Source: JAFARZ01 sp035651595 (GTDB lineage Bacteria > Actinomycetota > Actinomycetes > Streptosporangiales > Streptosporangiaceae). Taken from it: a DNA stretch of 21,300 nt. The stretch lies in the NCBI GenBank assembly GCA_035651595.1, contig DASRFJ010000339.1:1-21300 (forward strand), given 5' to 3'. Positions 7,249-14,838 of the stretch are shown piece by piece. Below the pieces are notes generated by a model. It did not search any database. It was not told where the DNA came from and worked only from the letters and a program-made list of their open reading frames with translations. Within the stretch, counting starts at the first letter, position 1, and each line of letters begins with the position of its first letter. The position numbers and the translations under genes were made by a program.

Positions 7249-7931
7249 TACAGCTCCTGCTCGTACTCCTGCACGATCGACACCGCGGGCGTACCCGAGT
7301 CCGCCGACCACGCCCACAGCTCGTCCTGACAGGACAGCACCAGGTAGGAGGTCATGCCCTTGGGCAGCAGGGCACCGCCGCCGCCGCCCGGGCCGCTGAT
7401 GAGGTCGGCCTGGCGCTGCGCGAACCGGACGTTATGGCTGGCGTCCTCGTTGAGCAGGAGCACCCGGGCGCGCTTGGGATCCCGCCCGCACAAGCGGATC
7501 GGCTCGCCACCGTTGGCCGGCATGGTGCGCGAGATGGCCCCGGCCGTCAGGAACACCTCGGGGCCGCCGGCCGGCTGCACCATGTACACCGGTACCGGCA
7601 GCGGCCGTTCCCGGCGCTCGCCCGTGTGGTGCGGGGTGTGCTGGCCGTGCGCGTCGTTCGGGCCGCCCCGGATCATGTCTGCGCGCTCGGCGGTGGTATA
7701 CGTGTCCTCGGGTACCCCGTGCGCGAGGATCCCGCGGTACTCCTGCTGAGGGGCCGGGATCGGTGGCTCGCGCCGTACGCTCGGGTGGTTGCCGATGTGC
7801 GGCCGGCCGCCCGGGATCGGCGACGGTACGCCCTGCGTGCGCCGCGATGCCCCGGCTCCCCGGCCTTCCATCGATTCGGGGTCCACCTCGCCCGTCGAGC
7901 GCGGCGGGTTCTTGCTGTCGGTGCGGCCCAC
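7248..7931 (-). CDS. Two-part virion protein: disordered N-terminus plus beta domain
   Basis: 227 aa from GTG at 7929-7931. Residues 1-110 are Pro/Gly/Arg/His-rich and probably disordered. Residues about 112-227 form a beta-rich domain (VPVYMVQPAGG, EPIRLCGRDPKRARVLLLNEDASHNVRFA, GALLPKGMTSYLVLSCQDELWAWSADSGTPAVSIVQEYE) of a kind seen in actinophage capsid or fibre-associated proteins. A Gly-rich loop (PGGGGGALLPKG) interrupts two strands. It could be a vertex base, minor capsid or fibre-anchoring protein next to the penton candidate. Confidence 0.6.
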   Translation of the reverse strand: MGRTDSKNPPRSTGEVDPESMEGRGAGASRRTQGVPSPIPGGRPHIGNHPSVRREPPIPAPQQEYRGILAHGVPEDTYTTAERADMIRGGPNDAHGQHTPHHTGERRERPLPVPVYMVQPAGGPEVFLTAGAISRTMPANGGEPIRLCGRDPKRARVLLLNEDASHNVRFAQRQADLISGPGGGGGALLPKGMTSYLVLSCQDELWAWSADSGTPAVSIVQEYEQEL

Positions 7932-7944
7932 GGCTACCCCCTTT

Positions 7945-8277
7945 TCAGTACGTCTCGGTGCCCGGTTCGGTGCTGCGCAGCCCGGCCGCCCGCGCGTGCG
8001 CGTATTGCCCGTACATCAGCACCGCGGCCAGGGCGCCGCCGCCGAGGATGGACCAGCGGTGCGCGCGGTCCAGCCACGCCGCGATGAGCACGAACAGCAC
8101 CGCTTGGCCGACGCCGATGTTGACCCACTTCATCAGCGTGTCAGCGCGTCGGCCGGCGTTGATTTCGGTCGTCTGCGGGCTGGAGCAGGCCGCGGCGATG
8201 ATCTCGTACACGATCCCCGCGCTCACGAGGAACGCCACGCCGTCCGAGCCCTTGAGCGCCGTCGCGACGTCGGCCAC
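7945..8277 (-). CDS. Multi-pass membrane protein, 110 aa
   Basis: GTG start at 8275-8277 shares a base with the upstream TAG. Three hydrophobic stretches lie at about residues 14-30, 52-68 and 75-92, with a charged loop (TTEINAGRRADTLMK) between the first two. Probably an internal-membrane protein of the virion. No catalytic motif and no family recognised. Confidence 0.7.
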   Translation of the reverse strand: MADVATALKGSDGVAFLVSAGIVYEIIAAACSSPQTTEINAGRRADTLMKWVNIGVGQAVLFVLIAAWLDRAHRWSILGGGALAAVLMYGQYAHARAAGLRSTEPGTETY

Positions 8278-8387
8278 TACTTGACCAACCGTCCGGCGAC
8301 CCCGGACACCAGGCCGAAGGCGAGCAGCGCGAGCGCCACCCCGAGCCCGACGAAGAACCCCATCTTGATCTCTGACACCGCTGGCAT
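8277..8387 (-). CDS. Very small membrane protein, 36 aa
   Basis: ATG at 8385-8387 follows the upstream TAG with no gap; its own TAG overlaps the next GTG by one base. Residues about 9-28 (GFFVGLGVALALLAFGLVSG) are a transmembrane helix, followed by AGRLVK. Perfect tiling between two membrane-protein genes is strong evidence that it is real. Likely a virion membrane peptide. Confidence 0.7.
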   Translation of the reverse strand: MPAVSEIKMGFFVGLGVALALLAFGLVSGVAGRLVK

Positions 8388-8678
8388 CTACTTGCCCTCC
8401 TGACTGGTGTTGACGTTCTTCTCCGGTACCGCGCCGCCGCCGGTGATCTTGGCGATGGCGGTCAGCGGGCTGTTGTTGCCGAGCAGCACCGCCACGAGGA
8501 ACAGCCCGGCAAGGCCCTTGGCGATGTCCTGGGTGCGGCCCTGGTCCAGCGCGGCGATCACGAGCAACGCGAACACCGCCTGTACCAACGACTTGAGGGT
8601 CACGGTCTGCTTGCCGTGCGCCCAGTTGCCGAGGATCCCGATAGCGAACGCCGCGATCATCAGGTGGGTGGCCTTCAT
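8388..8678 (-). CDS. Multi-pass membrane protein, 96 aa
   Basis: Start ATG at 8676-8678, overlapping the upstream TGA (ATGA); a far longer in-frame extension upstream is a shadow of the LysM gene. Hydrophobic segments lie at about residues 5-20, 30-44 and 53-67, with a polar C-terminal tail (KITGGGAVPEKNVNTSQEGK). Probable component of the virion membrane; a DNA-delivery or channel role is possible but unsupported by motifs. Confidence 0.75.
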   Translation of the reverse strand: MKATHLMIAAFAIGILGNWAHGKQTVTLKSLVQAVFALLVIAALDQGRTQDIAKGLAGLFLVAVLLGNNSPLTAIAKITGGGAVPEKNVNTSQEGK

Positions 8679-8857
8679 GATTTCGGCCCCTTCGCGAGGT
8701 ACCCGGTTAGCACCGTCCGGCCGAGCTTGGACCGCGCGATGGGTAGCAGCGGCTCGATCAGATCGAGCACCGGGACCAGGCGCTCGAACACAACGCGGAT
8801 CGCCAACAGGTGACCCTCGATGCGTTCGAGCCGTTGCTCTGTCGTGAGTTCGTCCAT
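8675..8857 (-). CDS. Small amphipathic helical protein, 60 aa
   Basis: ATG at 8855-8857, 9 bases after the stop of the LysM gene; stop overlaps the next ATG. The N-terminal part is a charged heptad-like helix (ELTTEQRLERIEGHLLAIRVVFERLVPVLDLIEPLLPIARSK split by one proline), followed by a short basic tail. It may be peripheral to the membrane or a coiled-coil partner of another virion protein. Confidence 0.65.
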   Translation of the reverse strand: MDELTTEQRLERIEGHLLAIRVVFERLVPVLDLIEPLLPIARSKLGRTVLTGYLAKGPKS

Positions 8858-8866
8858 GCCGGCCGC

Positions 8867-9958
8867 CTACGGGATCGTGAGAACTTCGCCGGGGAAGATC
8901 CACTTGCTGCCCGGCCCGTACCCGGGCTCGCCGGTCGTGTGGCCATGCTGGCGCGCCTGCGCGTCGAGCATCCCCTGATTGGCGTGGTAGATGTCCGGCC
9001 ACCGGTTGCCGTTGCCGTAGTAGTGCTGCGCGATCGAGAACAGCGTGTCTCCGGACCGGACCGGGTACGTTCGTGATCCGCCGGTACTTCCCCCGCCGCC
9101 GCCACCCCCCCCGGACGACGGCGGCGGGGTGCTCTGCGGGGTAGAGGTGGTGGTGCTGGTGGAGGCGAATCCATCGGTCGGTCGGGCGGGTGTGGCCTGA
9201 ACTGTGAAGTAGTACAGGGTGCCCGGCTTGAGGCTGCCGACCGTGGTCGACGTGACCGAGCTGCCCACCGTCTGCGAGTTGTCCGAGGCGGCCGGCGTGG
9301 TGCCGTACCGCACGGTGTACCCGCTGGCGTTGGACGCGCTGTTCCACTTCAGGTCCACGGTGGTGTCGGTCTTGCCGGATACCACCAGGCCGCTGGGTGG
9401 GTTGGTGGCGTACACCGTGCCGCCGCCCGGGGTGACGATCGGGGGCGGTGCGGTACCGACCGGGCCGGGCAGTTGCGGAGGCGGCCCGAGCCCTTGGATG
9501 GCGAGGTTCACGTCGCCCTGCTGGTCGGCGGTGAGCACCTGCGAGGACAGGTACTGCTGGATCGCCTCGTTGGCCCGGGTCGGGTCGACGCCGAGGCCGA
9601 CGAGGTAGTTCACAGCGGCCCGGCCCCACGCGTTGTTGTCCGCGTACGCCCCGGCCGTCGTCGACCCGGACGAGCCGCCCGTGTCGTTCGACGAGCTGCC
9701 CGAGCCGCCCGAGCCCGAGTTCAGCGCCTGCTGGTCCTGCGCGGTGCCGTACACGTACCCGGTGGCCGGGTCGATCGTGCCGACGTTGCCGGCCGGGTCG
9801 GTGGCCTGCCCGCCGCCGGTACCGCGCTTGTGGATCATGTACCAGTAGATGGCCGCGAACGCGAGCAGCCAGACACCGATCGGCAGCGGGCCGACCTTGT
9901 GCTTGAGGAACCCGAGGCCCTTGGATGCACCCGCCTCGACGTCTGGACCCTCGGCCAT
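8867..9958 (-). CDS. Membrane-anchored LysM and fibronectin III virion protein
   Basis: 363 aa from ATG at 9956-9958, one base after the upstream stop. Order: polar N-terminus; transmembrane helix about 25-41 (PIGVWLLAFAAIYWYMI); Gly/Ser linker about 75-102; helical segment 103-157; Pro-rich hinge; fibronectin type III domain about 185-265 (DTTVDLKWNSASNASGYTVRYG, LKPGTLYYFTVQA); Gly8 linker about 283-290; LysM domain about 296-363 (YPVRSGDTLFSIAQHYYGNGNRWPDIY). LysM binds the GlcNAc of peptidoglycan. The layout suggests a membrane-tethered arm that docks the particle or its tube to the cell wall beside the NlpC/P60 enzyme. The Gly8 run comes from a slippery C-tract near 9106-9113. Confidence 0.85.
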   Translation of the reverse strand: MAEGPDVEAGASKGLGFLKHKVGPLPIGVWLLAFAAIYWYMIHKRGTGGGQATDPAGNVGTIDPATGYVYGTAQDQQALNSGSGGSGSSSNDTGGSSGSTTAGAYADNNAWGRAAVNYLVGLGVDPTRANEAIQQYLSSQVLTADQQGDVNLAIQGLGPPPQLPGPVGTAPPPIVTPGGGTVYATNPPSGLVVSGKTDTTVDLKWNSASNASGYTVRYGTTPAASDNSQTVGSSVTSTTVGSLKPGTLYYFTVQATPARPTDGFASTSTTTSTPQSTPPPSSGGGGGGGGSTGGSRTYPVRSGDTLFSIAQHYYGNGNRWPDIYHANQGMLDAQARQHGHTTGEPGYGPGSKWIFPGEVLTIP

Positions 9959-9959
9959 C

Positions 9960-10985
9960 TCACCCGGTCCTTCCGGTGCTGTTGCTCGCCCGGCCGCCGG
10001 CCGGGGACACGTACACCAGGTTGGGGGACTGCGCGCCCGGCCCCGGCGCGTCCGGGGTGCCGACGTCGGCGGTGGTGTCGTAGAAGTTGGCCGACCACGG
10101 GGCCGGCTGGGTGAACGACACCGGTCGCCGGGTACCGCGCAACCGGGCCACGCCGTAGTCGCCCTGGCCGCCGTTCCAGAACTGATCGGCCTGGCCCGCG
10201 CCGTAGTACCGCTCGCCCGACAGCTGCGCACCGCGGGCGCCGTCGCCCCGGCCGCCGTAGGGCATCTCGCGCAGCATCGACCACGTGATGTTGCCGCCGC
10301 CCGGGAACACGAACCGGTTCGGTACCGCCACCGGGCTTGACACCTGGTCCGGCTTGACCGAGCCGTCCGCGGCCTGGCCGTTGCGCGCGACGGGAGCCTG
10401 ATCGGGCCGGCTGGCCGACTGGTACTCGTGCACCTGCCCGGGCGCGTTGCGGTAGCGCTGCGCGTACTGGTTGCGCACGTTCTGCGCGCCCGGGGTGCCG
10501 GCGCCGATGGTCGGCTCACACCGCGGTACAGGCGTCTCAGTGGCCCGTACGCCGTGGAACGCCTTCGATCCCGGGTTACCGCCGGCCGTGTCGTTGCCCG
10601 GCCCTGTGCGCAGCGCTGGACCGCCGTAGAACTCGGACGGGTCGTTGGTCTGCATGAGCTGGCGTAGCTGCCCCTGCGGGCTGCGTGTCGTGCCGGTGGC
10701 GCGCGGGTTGCGCACCGATCCGCCCGGCACGTCACCGCGGTAGGACTCCTGCCGCTCGATCGTGGCGGTACCCGGGCCGGACTCCCACCCGGTGTTGGTG
10801 TCCGCGCGTACCTCGGCGATGCGCGGGTTCGTACCGCGCAACGTGCGGGTCTGACCGGTCGACCCCGGGAAGCCAGTCTCCCCGGCCCGACCGGTCGGCA
10901 TCCGGTACCCGCCTTGACCGGGCAGCGGATCGGGGTCCGGTGGCCGTTGCCGACCGCCGAACAGTGCCGCGATGAGACCGGCCAC
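9960..10985 (-). CDS. Large disordered Gly/Pro/Arg-rich virion protein
   Basis: 341 aa from GTG at 10983-10985. After a short hydrophobic N-terminus (MAGLIAALFGG) it is almost wholly low-complexity, rich in Gly, Pro, Arg, Gln, Asn and Ser, with few hydrophobic residues until a more ordered stretch at about 215-310 (PNRFVFPGGGNITWSMLREMPYG, WSANFYDTTADVG). No catalytic motif. Its place between the capsid-proximal membrane proteins and the LysM protein suggests a structural role, perhaps a tape-like or cement protein linking shell and membrane. I do not recognise a family. Confidence 0.65.
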   Translation of the reverse strand: MAGLIAALFGGRQRPPDPDPLPGQGGYRMPTGRAGETGFPGSTGQTRTLRGTNPRIAEVRADTNTGWESGPGTATIERQESYRGDVPGGSVRNPRATGTTRSPQGQLRQLMQTNDPSEFYGGPALRTGPGNDTAGGNPGSKAFHGVRATETPVPRCEPTIGAGTPGAQNVRNQYAQRYRNAPGQVHEYQSASRPDQAPVARNGQAADGSVKPDQVSSPVAVPNRFVFPGGGNITWSMLREMPYGGRGDGARGAQLSGERYYGAGQADQFWNGGQGDYGVARLRGTRRPVSFTQPAPWSANFYDTTADVGTPDAPGPGAQSPNLVYVSPAGGRASNSTGRTG

Positions 10986-10995
10986 CGTACCCCTC

Positions 10996-11145
10996 CTACC
11001 CTGCCTCGGCCTGGCGCAGCGCGCCCGTGAACTGCGAACCGACCGCGTTGACGTCCGCGGCGGTGTTCGGCTTGGTCAAGATCGTGGCGACCAGCGCCAG
11101 CGTCAGCAGACCACCGAAGATGTCGAAGAAGTCGTTTACCTGCAT
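10996..11145 (-). CDS. Small membrane protein, 49 aa
   Basis: ATG at 11143-11145, TAG at 10996-10998. A transmembrane helix at residues about 8-24 (IFGGLLTLALVATILTK) is followed by a polar helix (NTAADVNAVGSQFTGALRQAEAG). AGGAGG is present just after the stop, serving the next gene. Probable virion membrane peptide. Confidence 0.7.
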   Translation of the reverse strand: MQVNDFFDIFGGLLTLALVATILTKPNTAADVNAVGSQFTGALRQAEAG

Positions 11146-11149
11146 GGGT

Positions 11150-11257
11150 TCACGCCACCTTCGACTTCAGGCGCGCCGCCGCGCTCTTGACCATCGCGGA
11201 CAGCAGCACGCCGAGCAGAAACGCGATCAGCGTCTGCCAGCTCAGCCAGCCGTTCAT
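11150..11257 (-). CDS. Very small membrane protein, 35 aa
   Basis: ATG at 11255-11257 overlaps the upstream TGA (ATGA). It consists of one hydrophobic helix (residues about 8-23, TLIAFLLGVLLSAMVK) and a basic tail (AAARLKSKVA), a typical inside-positive single-span peptide. Probable internal-membrane component. Confidence 0.7.
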   Translation of the reverse strand: MNGWLSWQTLIAFLLGVLLSAMVKSAAARLKSKVA

Positions 11258-11415
11258 GAGGCTCCCACCTCCACTCTCACGCTCCCGAACAGGTGCCGCA
11301 GGACGATCAGCAGCACCAGAGCGCCGAGCACCACGAGCGCGAAGGTGCGCGCGATCGGGTACGTGTGGGCCGGCGCGTCGCCGTTGTCGTTGGGGTCACG
11401 GGACAGGCTCACCAC
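11254..11415 (-). CDS. Small membrane protein directly after the capsid gene, 53 aa
   Basis: The start is one of two adjacent GTG codons (11413-11415 or 11410-11412). AGGAGG lies 6 or 9 bases upstream, overlapping the capsid stop region, so the gene is well translated. A polar N-terminus (SLSRDPNDNGDAPAHTYPIAR) leads into a transmembrane helix at about 25-41 (FALVVLGALVLLIVLRH). It is the first gene after the capsid gene, and could anchor the shell to the membrane, by analogy with small capsid-proximal proteins of PRD1. Confidence 0.7.
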   Translation of the reverse strand: MVSLSRDPNDNGDAPAHTYPIARTFALVVLGALVLLIVLRHLFGSVRVEVGAS

Positions 11416-11426
11416 TTGGTGCCTCC

Positions 11427-12611
11427 TCAGGAGAAGATGTCGCCCTGCGGGAGCACCTCGCACACCAGCGCGACGAGCTTGGACACCGACGAGCCCCACG
11501 AGCCGCGCAGCAGGAAGTCTTCCGACTCGATGGTGGGCAGGTAGAAGTTGACGTTCTCGGTGATGTCCCGGCCGTCCGCGAAGTACTGCCACGGCCATAC
11601 CCCGGTGTCGGCTCCGAACGGCGAGTCGATCTGGACCGGGATGGACGAGGCGGTACCGAGGGTGGCCGCGGTGCCCGGCTGGATACCGCCGTAGCCCCAC
11701 AGCTCAAAGATGCGCCGCTGCCAGTCGGCCTGCGACACGTTGTCCTTGACGTCCTCGTCGAGGACGAGCTGTACCGGGTCGGCCCATCCGTTGGTGACGA
11801 TCCGCACCCCGGAGCTGTTCTTGCTGATGAACAGGATCTCGCGCAGGTAGTTGCCGAGCTTGCGCACCCGCGCGTCGAACTGGCCCGAGTTCATGGTGAT
11901 GTTCTGCTCGGTCCAGCGCTGAAGGGTGTTCATGTTCGGCGGGGTGGTCTGGACCGGCTGGCCCCCGAGCGCGGTCGGCGGCTGGTCGTACGCCTCCAGC
12001 CACGCCTCGACGGTGAACGTGGGCGAGGTGCCCTGGCCGGTACCGAACACGTTGGTCAGCGTGTTCAGCGACAGCTCCAGCGTGAACGGTGCCGCCGCGT
12101 CCTTGTTGGGCAGCGCGCCCAACGCGTCGCGCAGGTCCAGCTCGAACGGGATCCTGAACGCGAAGGTGGCCGAGCTGCCGGTGACCAGGAAGACGGGATC
12201 CTGCCGCGGGTCGTTCCACGAGCGGTACATCCCGTACTTGTGGATCATCGCGGCGTGGAACCCCGAGGAGACCTGGTACATGGTCTGCCCGTTGGGCTGC
12301 TTGACCGCCACGTTCGTGAACATGTTGAACGGCGCGTCGGCCTGCGCGGTGCCGGTGGCCCCACCGTTGGCGGTGTTGGTCACCGTCACCAGGATCGAGC
12401 GCATGTAGTCGTACGCCTTGACGTCGATCGGACCGAGATCCTGTGTGTTCGACGTCAGCGTCAGCGACTTCGAGTAGAACTTGTACTTGCCCTTGCCGCT
12501 GCCCCTTACGAACGGGACCACCCGCGCGGGCTGGCCTTGCTGGTCCTGTGGCCCCCCGGCGTCTGCCTTGTCGGCCGGCGCCGCCATGGTGGCACTCTGC
12601 CCCGCTGCCAT
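11427..12611 (-). CDS. Major capsid protein, double jelly-roll type
   Basis: 394 aa, almost the same length as PRD1 P3 (395 aa). ATG at 12609-12611 with AGGAGGGG just upstream, the strongest ribosome binding site in the operon. The first ~40 residues are flexible and basic near 33-42 (GSGKGKYKFYSKSLTLTS). The rest alternates beta strands with loops and includes family-like features: IPFELDLRDALGALPNKDAAAPFTLELSL near the middle, and a second half with strands REILFISKN, VQLVLDEDV, VNFYLPTIESEDFL. A helix before the second half (DARVRKLGNYLREI) separates the two putative jelly rolls. Identity rests on length, strand pattern and position two genes after the packaging ATPase. A single such gene argues for the double jelly-roll lineage rather than the two-protein Sphaerolipoviridae type. 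Confidence 0.8.
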   Translation of the reverse strand: MAAGQSATMAAPADKADAGGPQDQQGQPARVVPFVRGSGKGKYKFYSKSLTLTSNTQDLGPIDVKAYDYMRSILVTVTNTANGGATGTAQADAPFNMFTNVAVKQPNGQTMYQVSSGFHAAMIHKYGMYRSWNDPRQDPVFLVTGSSATFAFRIPFELDLRDALGALPNKDAAAPFTLELSLNTLTNVFGTGQGTSPTFTVEAWLEAYDQPPTALGGQPVQTTPPNMNTLQRWTEQNITMNSGQFDARVRKLGNYLREILFISKNSSGVRIVTNGWADPVQLVLDEDVKDNVSQADWQRRIFELWGYGGIQPGTAATLGTASSIPVQIDSPFGADTGVWPWQYFADGRDITENVNFYLPTIESEDFLLRGSWGSSVSKLVALVCEVLPQGDIFS

Positions 12612-12626
12612 CCTTCCCCTCCTCGA

Positions 12627-12779
12627 TCAGGCGAACAGGCCGCTGACGCCCGCGAGGAGTTTGTTCCCCGAGCGGCGCGCCTCGACGTTGAGCAGTTGCA
12701 GCGCCGCCTTGAGGATCAGGAAGTACAGCACGAACACGAGAAACTCGGCCAACCCGATGTGCAGATGCACCGGGGCCAC
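12627..12779 (-). CDS. Small membrane-associated protein, 50 aa
   Basis: GTG at 12777-12779, with a G-rich ribosome binding site overlapping the upstream stop. A hydrophobic stretch at residues about 8-31 (IGLAEFLVFVLYFLILKAALQLL) is followed by a basic amphipathic tail (NVEARRSGNKLLAGVSGLFA). It lies between the coiled-coil protein and the capsid gene and may help shell assembly on the membrane. Confidence 0.65.
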   Translation of the reverse strand: MAPVHLHIGLAEFLVFVLYFLILKAALQLLNVEARRSGNKLLAGVSGLFA

Positions 12780-12783
12780 CCCC

Positions 12784-13215
12784 TCATCGATCCCCGAAGT
12801 ACAGACGGCTGATGCCGCTGCGGGCTCGCTTGGCCGGTGGCCGGTCCGACTTGCCCGTGGAGGGCTTGTCGTCCGACGGAGGGGGTACCGGTTGACGCGT
12901 TGTCTTGACCTCTTCCACCAAGGATGCTACGGCAGCGGTCTGTTCAGCGATAGCAGCCAAGATCTGGTCGCGCGCCGCGGTGGCGTCGGCCGCCGCCACG
13001 GTGGCCAGCTCGGCCGCCGCCTCGGCCCGCTCGGCGACGTCGCCGACCATCCCGGCCGCGTCGACCGCGAGGTCGGCCGCCGCCTCGGCCTCGGCCGCCG
13101 CCTCGGCCGCGTTCTCCTCGTGGACCTCGGCCGCCCCGGCCGCCCGGGCCGCGTCCAGCTCGTCCGCCTGGCCGTCGTCGGTCCCGTCCTCGGGGACCAC
13201 CACTACCTCGGTCAT
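12784..13215 (-). CDS. Ala/Glu-rich coiled-coil protein, assembly/scaffold candidate
   Basis: 143 aa from ATG at 13213-13215. Residues 1-20 are acidic; 20-108 is one long Ala/Glu helix built of imperfect repeats (AAEAAAEAEAAADLAVDAA, ERAEAAAELATVAAADATAARDQILAAIAEQTAAVASLVEEV); the last 35 residues are Pro/Ser-rich then strongly basic (RPPAKRARSGISRLYFGDR). The repeats show in DNA as recurrent GCCTCGGCC units around 13018-13110. An acidic rod with a basic end next to the capsid and ATPase genes fits a scaffold or membrane-assembly factor, but this is inference. Confidence 0.65.
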   Translation of the reverse strand: MTEVVVVPEDGTDDGQADELDAARAAGAAEVHEENAAEAAAEAEAAADLAVDAAGMVGDVAERAEAAAELATVAAADATAARDQILAAIAEQTAAVASLVEEVKTTRQPVPPPSDDKPSTGKSDRPPAKRARSGISRLYFGDR

Positions 13216-13228
13216 CTCTCAACCTTCC

Positions 13229-13999
13229 TTACAGTTCGGGTGCGGTGGTGCGGTACATGTGGCCCTTGCGGGTGTGGATGTAGAGCACCTGGTACGGGTC
13301 CAGGTTGGCCACGAACGCGCGGATCGGGTTGGAGGCCAGCCAGCCCACGCCGCCGATGCGCTTGAGGTTGGCCTCGTCGTTGTCTCTCCAAAAAAAGAGG
13401 TGCGTCGATTGGTCGAACAGTTCGAGGGGGATCCGGCTGGGCCGCTGCGCGCCCATCACGAACGCGATGTCGTTGGAGCGGGCCTGCTGGAGCATGATCC
13501 GCGCCTGGTCCTCCATCTTCAGGATCCGGCACATCATCCAAAATTCGTCCCAAATGGTGCACCATCCCCCGCTCGTGTAGATGTCCTCGAAGGCCCGGCC
13601 GAAGACCTCCTGTTGCCGGCCGACCGACCCGAGCCGGGTGGCGTCGGGCCACAGCAACCGGCGCGGCATCTCGTCGGCGGTGTACTCCCGGTTGCGCAGG
13701 CGCAGCCCCCGGTTACGCCTCGGTGGCCAGTCCTCGATCCGCTGGAAACCGCCCCGCTTGGCGAACTGATCGAGCGTCTCGTCTCGCGGCTTGGTGGCGA
13801 AGAACGTCACGTACCGGCGCATCGGTACCAGCGCGTACGTCAGGGTGGACTTGCCCGACTCGGTAGGGCCGATCAACCCGATGTGCTGGTTCTGCCGCCA
13901 CCGGAAGACGTCGGTGAGGAAGTCGTCCCAGCCGATCACCGGGGCCATGTCGTCGGGCGGCAGATCCCGGTACGCCATCCTCCGGTGCGGCCCGGTCAC
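13229..13999 (-). CDS. FtsK/HerA-type genome packaging ATPase
   Basis: 256 aa. Walker A is GPTESGKS (residues 44-51, in QHIGLIGPTESGKSTLTY); Walker B is WCTIWDE with D151 and E152; the downstream VMGAQRP (181-187) supplies the conserved glutamine/arginine region of this superfamily. The length fits PRD1 P9-like packaging ATPases (about 227 aa). They power DNA translocation into preformed procapsids at a unique vertex and are a hallmark of the double jelly-roll virus lineage. The GTG start at 13997-13999 overlaps the upstream TGA (GTGA); an ATG seven codons in is the alternative. A tetranucleotide-rich frame and lack of terminase motifs argue against a tailed-phage large subunit. Confidence 0.88.
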   Translation of the reverse strand: MTGPHRRMAYRDLPPDDMAPVIGWDDFLTDVFRWRQNQHIGLIGPTESGKSTLTYALVPMRRYVTFFATKPRDETLDQFAKRGGFQRIEDWPPRRNRGLRLRNREYTADEMPRRLLWPDATRLGSVGRQQEVFGRAFEDIYTSGGWCTIWDEFWMMCRILKMEDQARIMLQQARSNDIAFVMGAQRPSRIPLELFDQSTHLFFWRDNDEANLKRIGGVGWLASNPIRAFVANLDPYQVLYIHTRKGHMYRTTAPEL

Positions 14000-14778
14000 G
14001 ACGCCTCAGCCTCTTCAGGGGTCGGGACCGAGCGCAGCCCGTCCATGCGCCCGACCGTCCCGTTGAGCAGACTCTGCGCGAGCGCGCCGAGCTGGTTGAG
14101 ATCGGCCAGGTTCAGCCCGGCCAGCGTCGGTTCCTCGGCCCCCTCGCCCGCGTCGGCCTGGTCCTCGGGCTCGAAGAACGCCTCGGCCAGCCGCGGCAAC
14201 GGCAACCGCTTGCGTACCGCGTCCTTCATGAACAGCGCGAGCAGGATCGGCGCGTGCGCCATGAACAGCTGACCCCACGCACCACCCGAGATGACCTTGA
14301 GCAGGAACGCGCGGATCCGGTCGTTGGTGCGGGCCACCTCCTCCCACGCCTCCCCGACCGTCACGTCATCCTCGGACTCCTTACGGGTCGACAGGATCAC
14401 CGCGGTACCGAGATCGTGATCGATGGCCCGCAGGAGCCGGCCGCCCTTGGCGTAGATCCGGTTCACACCCTTGGCGATCGGCCCGGCCCGAAACGGCGGC
14501 ACCGGCTCGCGCTCGCGCTCGGGCTTGTCCCGGCCGCGGCGGATGGTCCCGCCGTGCAGCACCGAGCGGCGCTTGGCCTTGCCCGGTGTGCGGTCGGCGG
14601 CCGGGTCGACGGGAGGCTCGTCGACGGGCGCGGCGGTGGCCTTCGTACCGGGCTGCTTGCCCGGTCGTAGCTTCGGCCGTTTCTCTCCCGTCGACCTGTC
14701 GATCATGTACCCGAACGGTGCCTGTTCGTCCGGTCCCATGTCATCCGGCGTGGTGGTTTGCTCTTGGGGTTCCGTCAT
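13996..14778 (-). CDS. Hypothetical protein, 260 aa, first gene of morphogenesis operon
   Basis: ATG at 14776-14778. Residues 1-95 are polar, Pro/Lys/Arg-rich and probably disordered (KRPKLRPGKQPGTKATAAP, RTPGKAKRRSV, RGRDKPEREREPVPP). Residues 100-190 are helical (KGVNRIYAKGGRLLRAIDHDLGTAVILSTRKES, WEEVARTNDRIRAFLLKVISGG) with a hydrophobic stretch about 168-180 (GQLFMAHAPILLALFMK). The C-terminus is acidic (EPEDQADAGEGAEEP). Position directly upstream of the packaging ATPase suggests a role in packaging or at the special vertex. No family recognised; no clear ribosome binding site, so a short or leaderless mRNA is possible. Confidence 0.7.
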   Translation of the reverse strand: MTEPQEQTTTPDDMGPDEQAPFGYMIDRSTGEKRPKLRPGKQPGTKATAAPVDEPPVDPAADRTPGKAKRRSVLHGGTIRRGRDKPEREREPVPPFRAGPIAKGVNRIYAKGGRLLRAIDHDLGTAVILSTRKESEDDVTVGEAWEEVARTNDRIRAFLLKVISGGAWGQLFMAHAPILLALFMKDAVRKRLPLPRLAEAFFEPEDQADAGEGAEEPTLAGLNLADLNQLGALAQSLLNGTVGRMDGLRSVPTPEEAEAS

Positions 14779-14838
14779 GCCTATTGACGGTAGATCAGCT
14801 CCCGGTCACCCGACCGCAAACCCGCGCGCAGAGGAGGT

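Noticed and set aside
9100..9125. C-tract near 9106 as a frameshift or phase-variation site
   Set aside because: The frame is intact through the tract and it encodes a Gly8 linker; slippage is possible but nothing in the sequence shows an alternative frame in use.
8679..10735. Very long minus-strand frames (over 400 and 600 codons) across the LysM region
   Set aside because: Their extra N-terminal parts are out-of-frame readings of neighbouring genes, rich in Arg/Thr/Ala; the ordered domains begin at the starts given.
13010..13110. Tandem GCCTCGGCC-like units as a DNA repeat array or CRISPR
   Set aside because: They are imperfect, lie in frame and encode the Ala/Glu coiled coil; no regular spacers exist.
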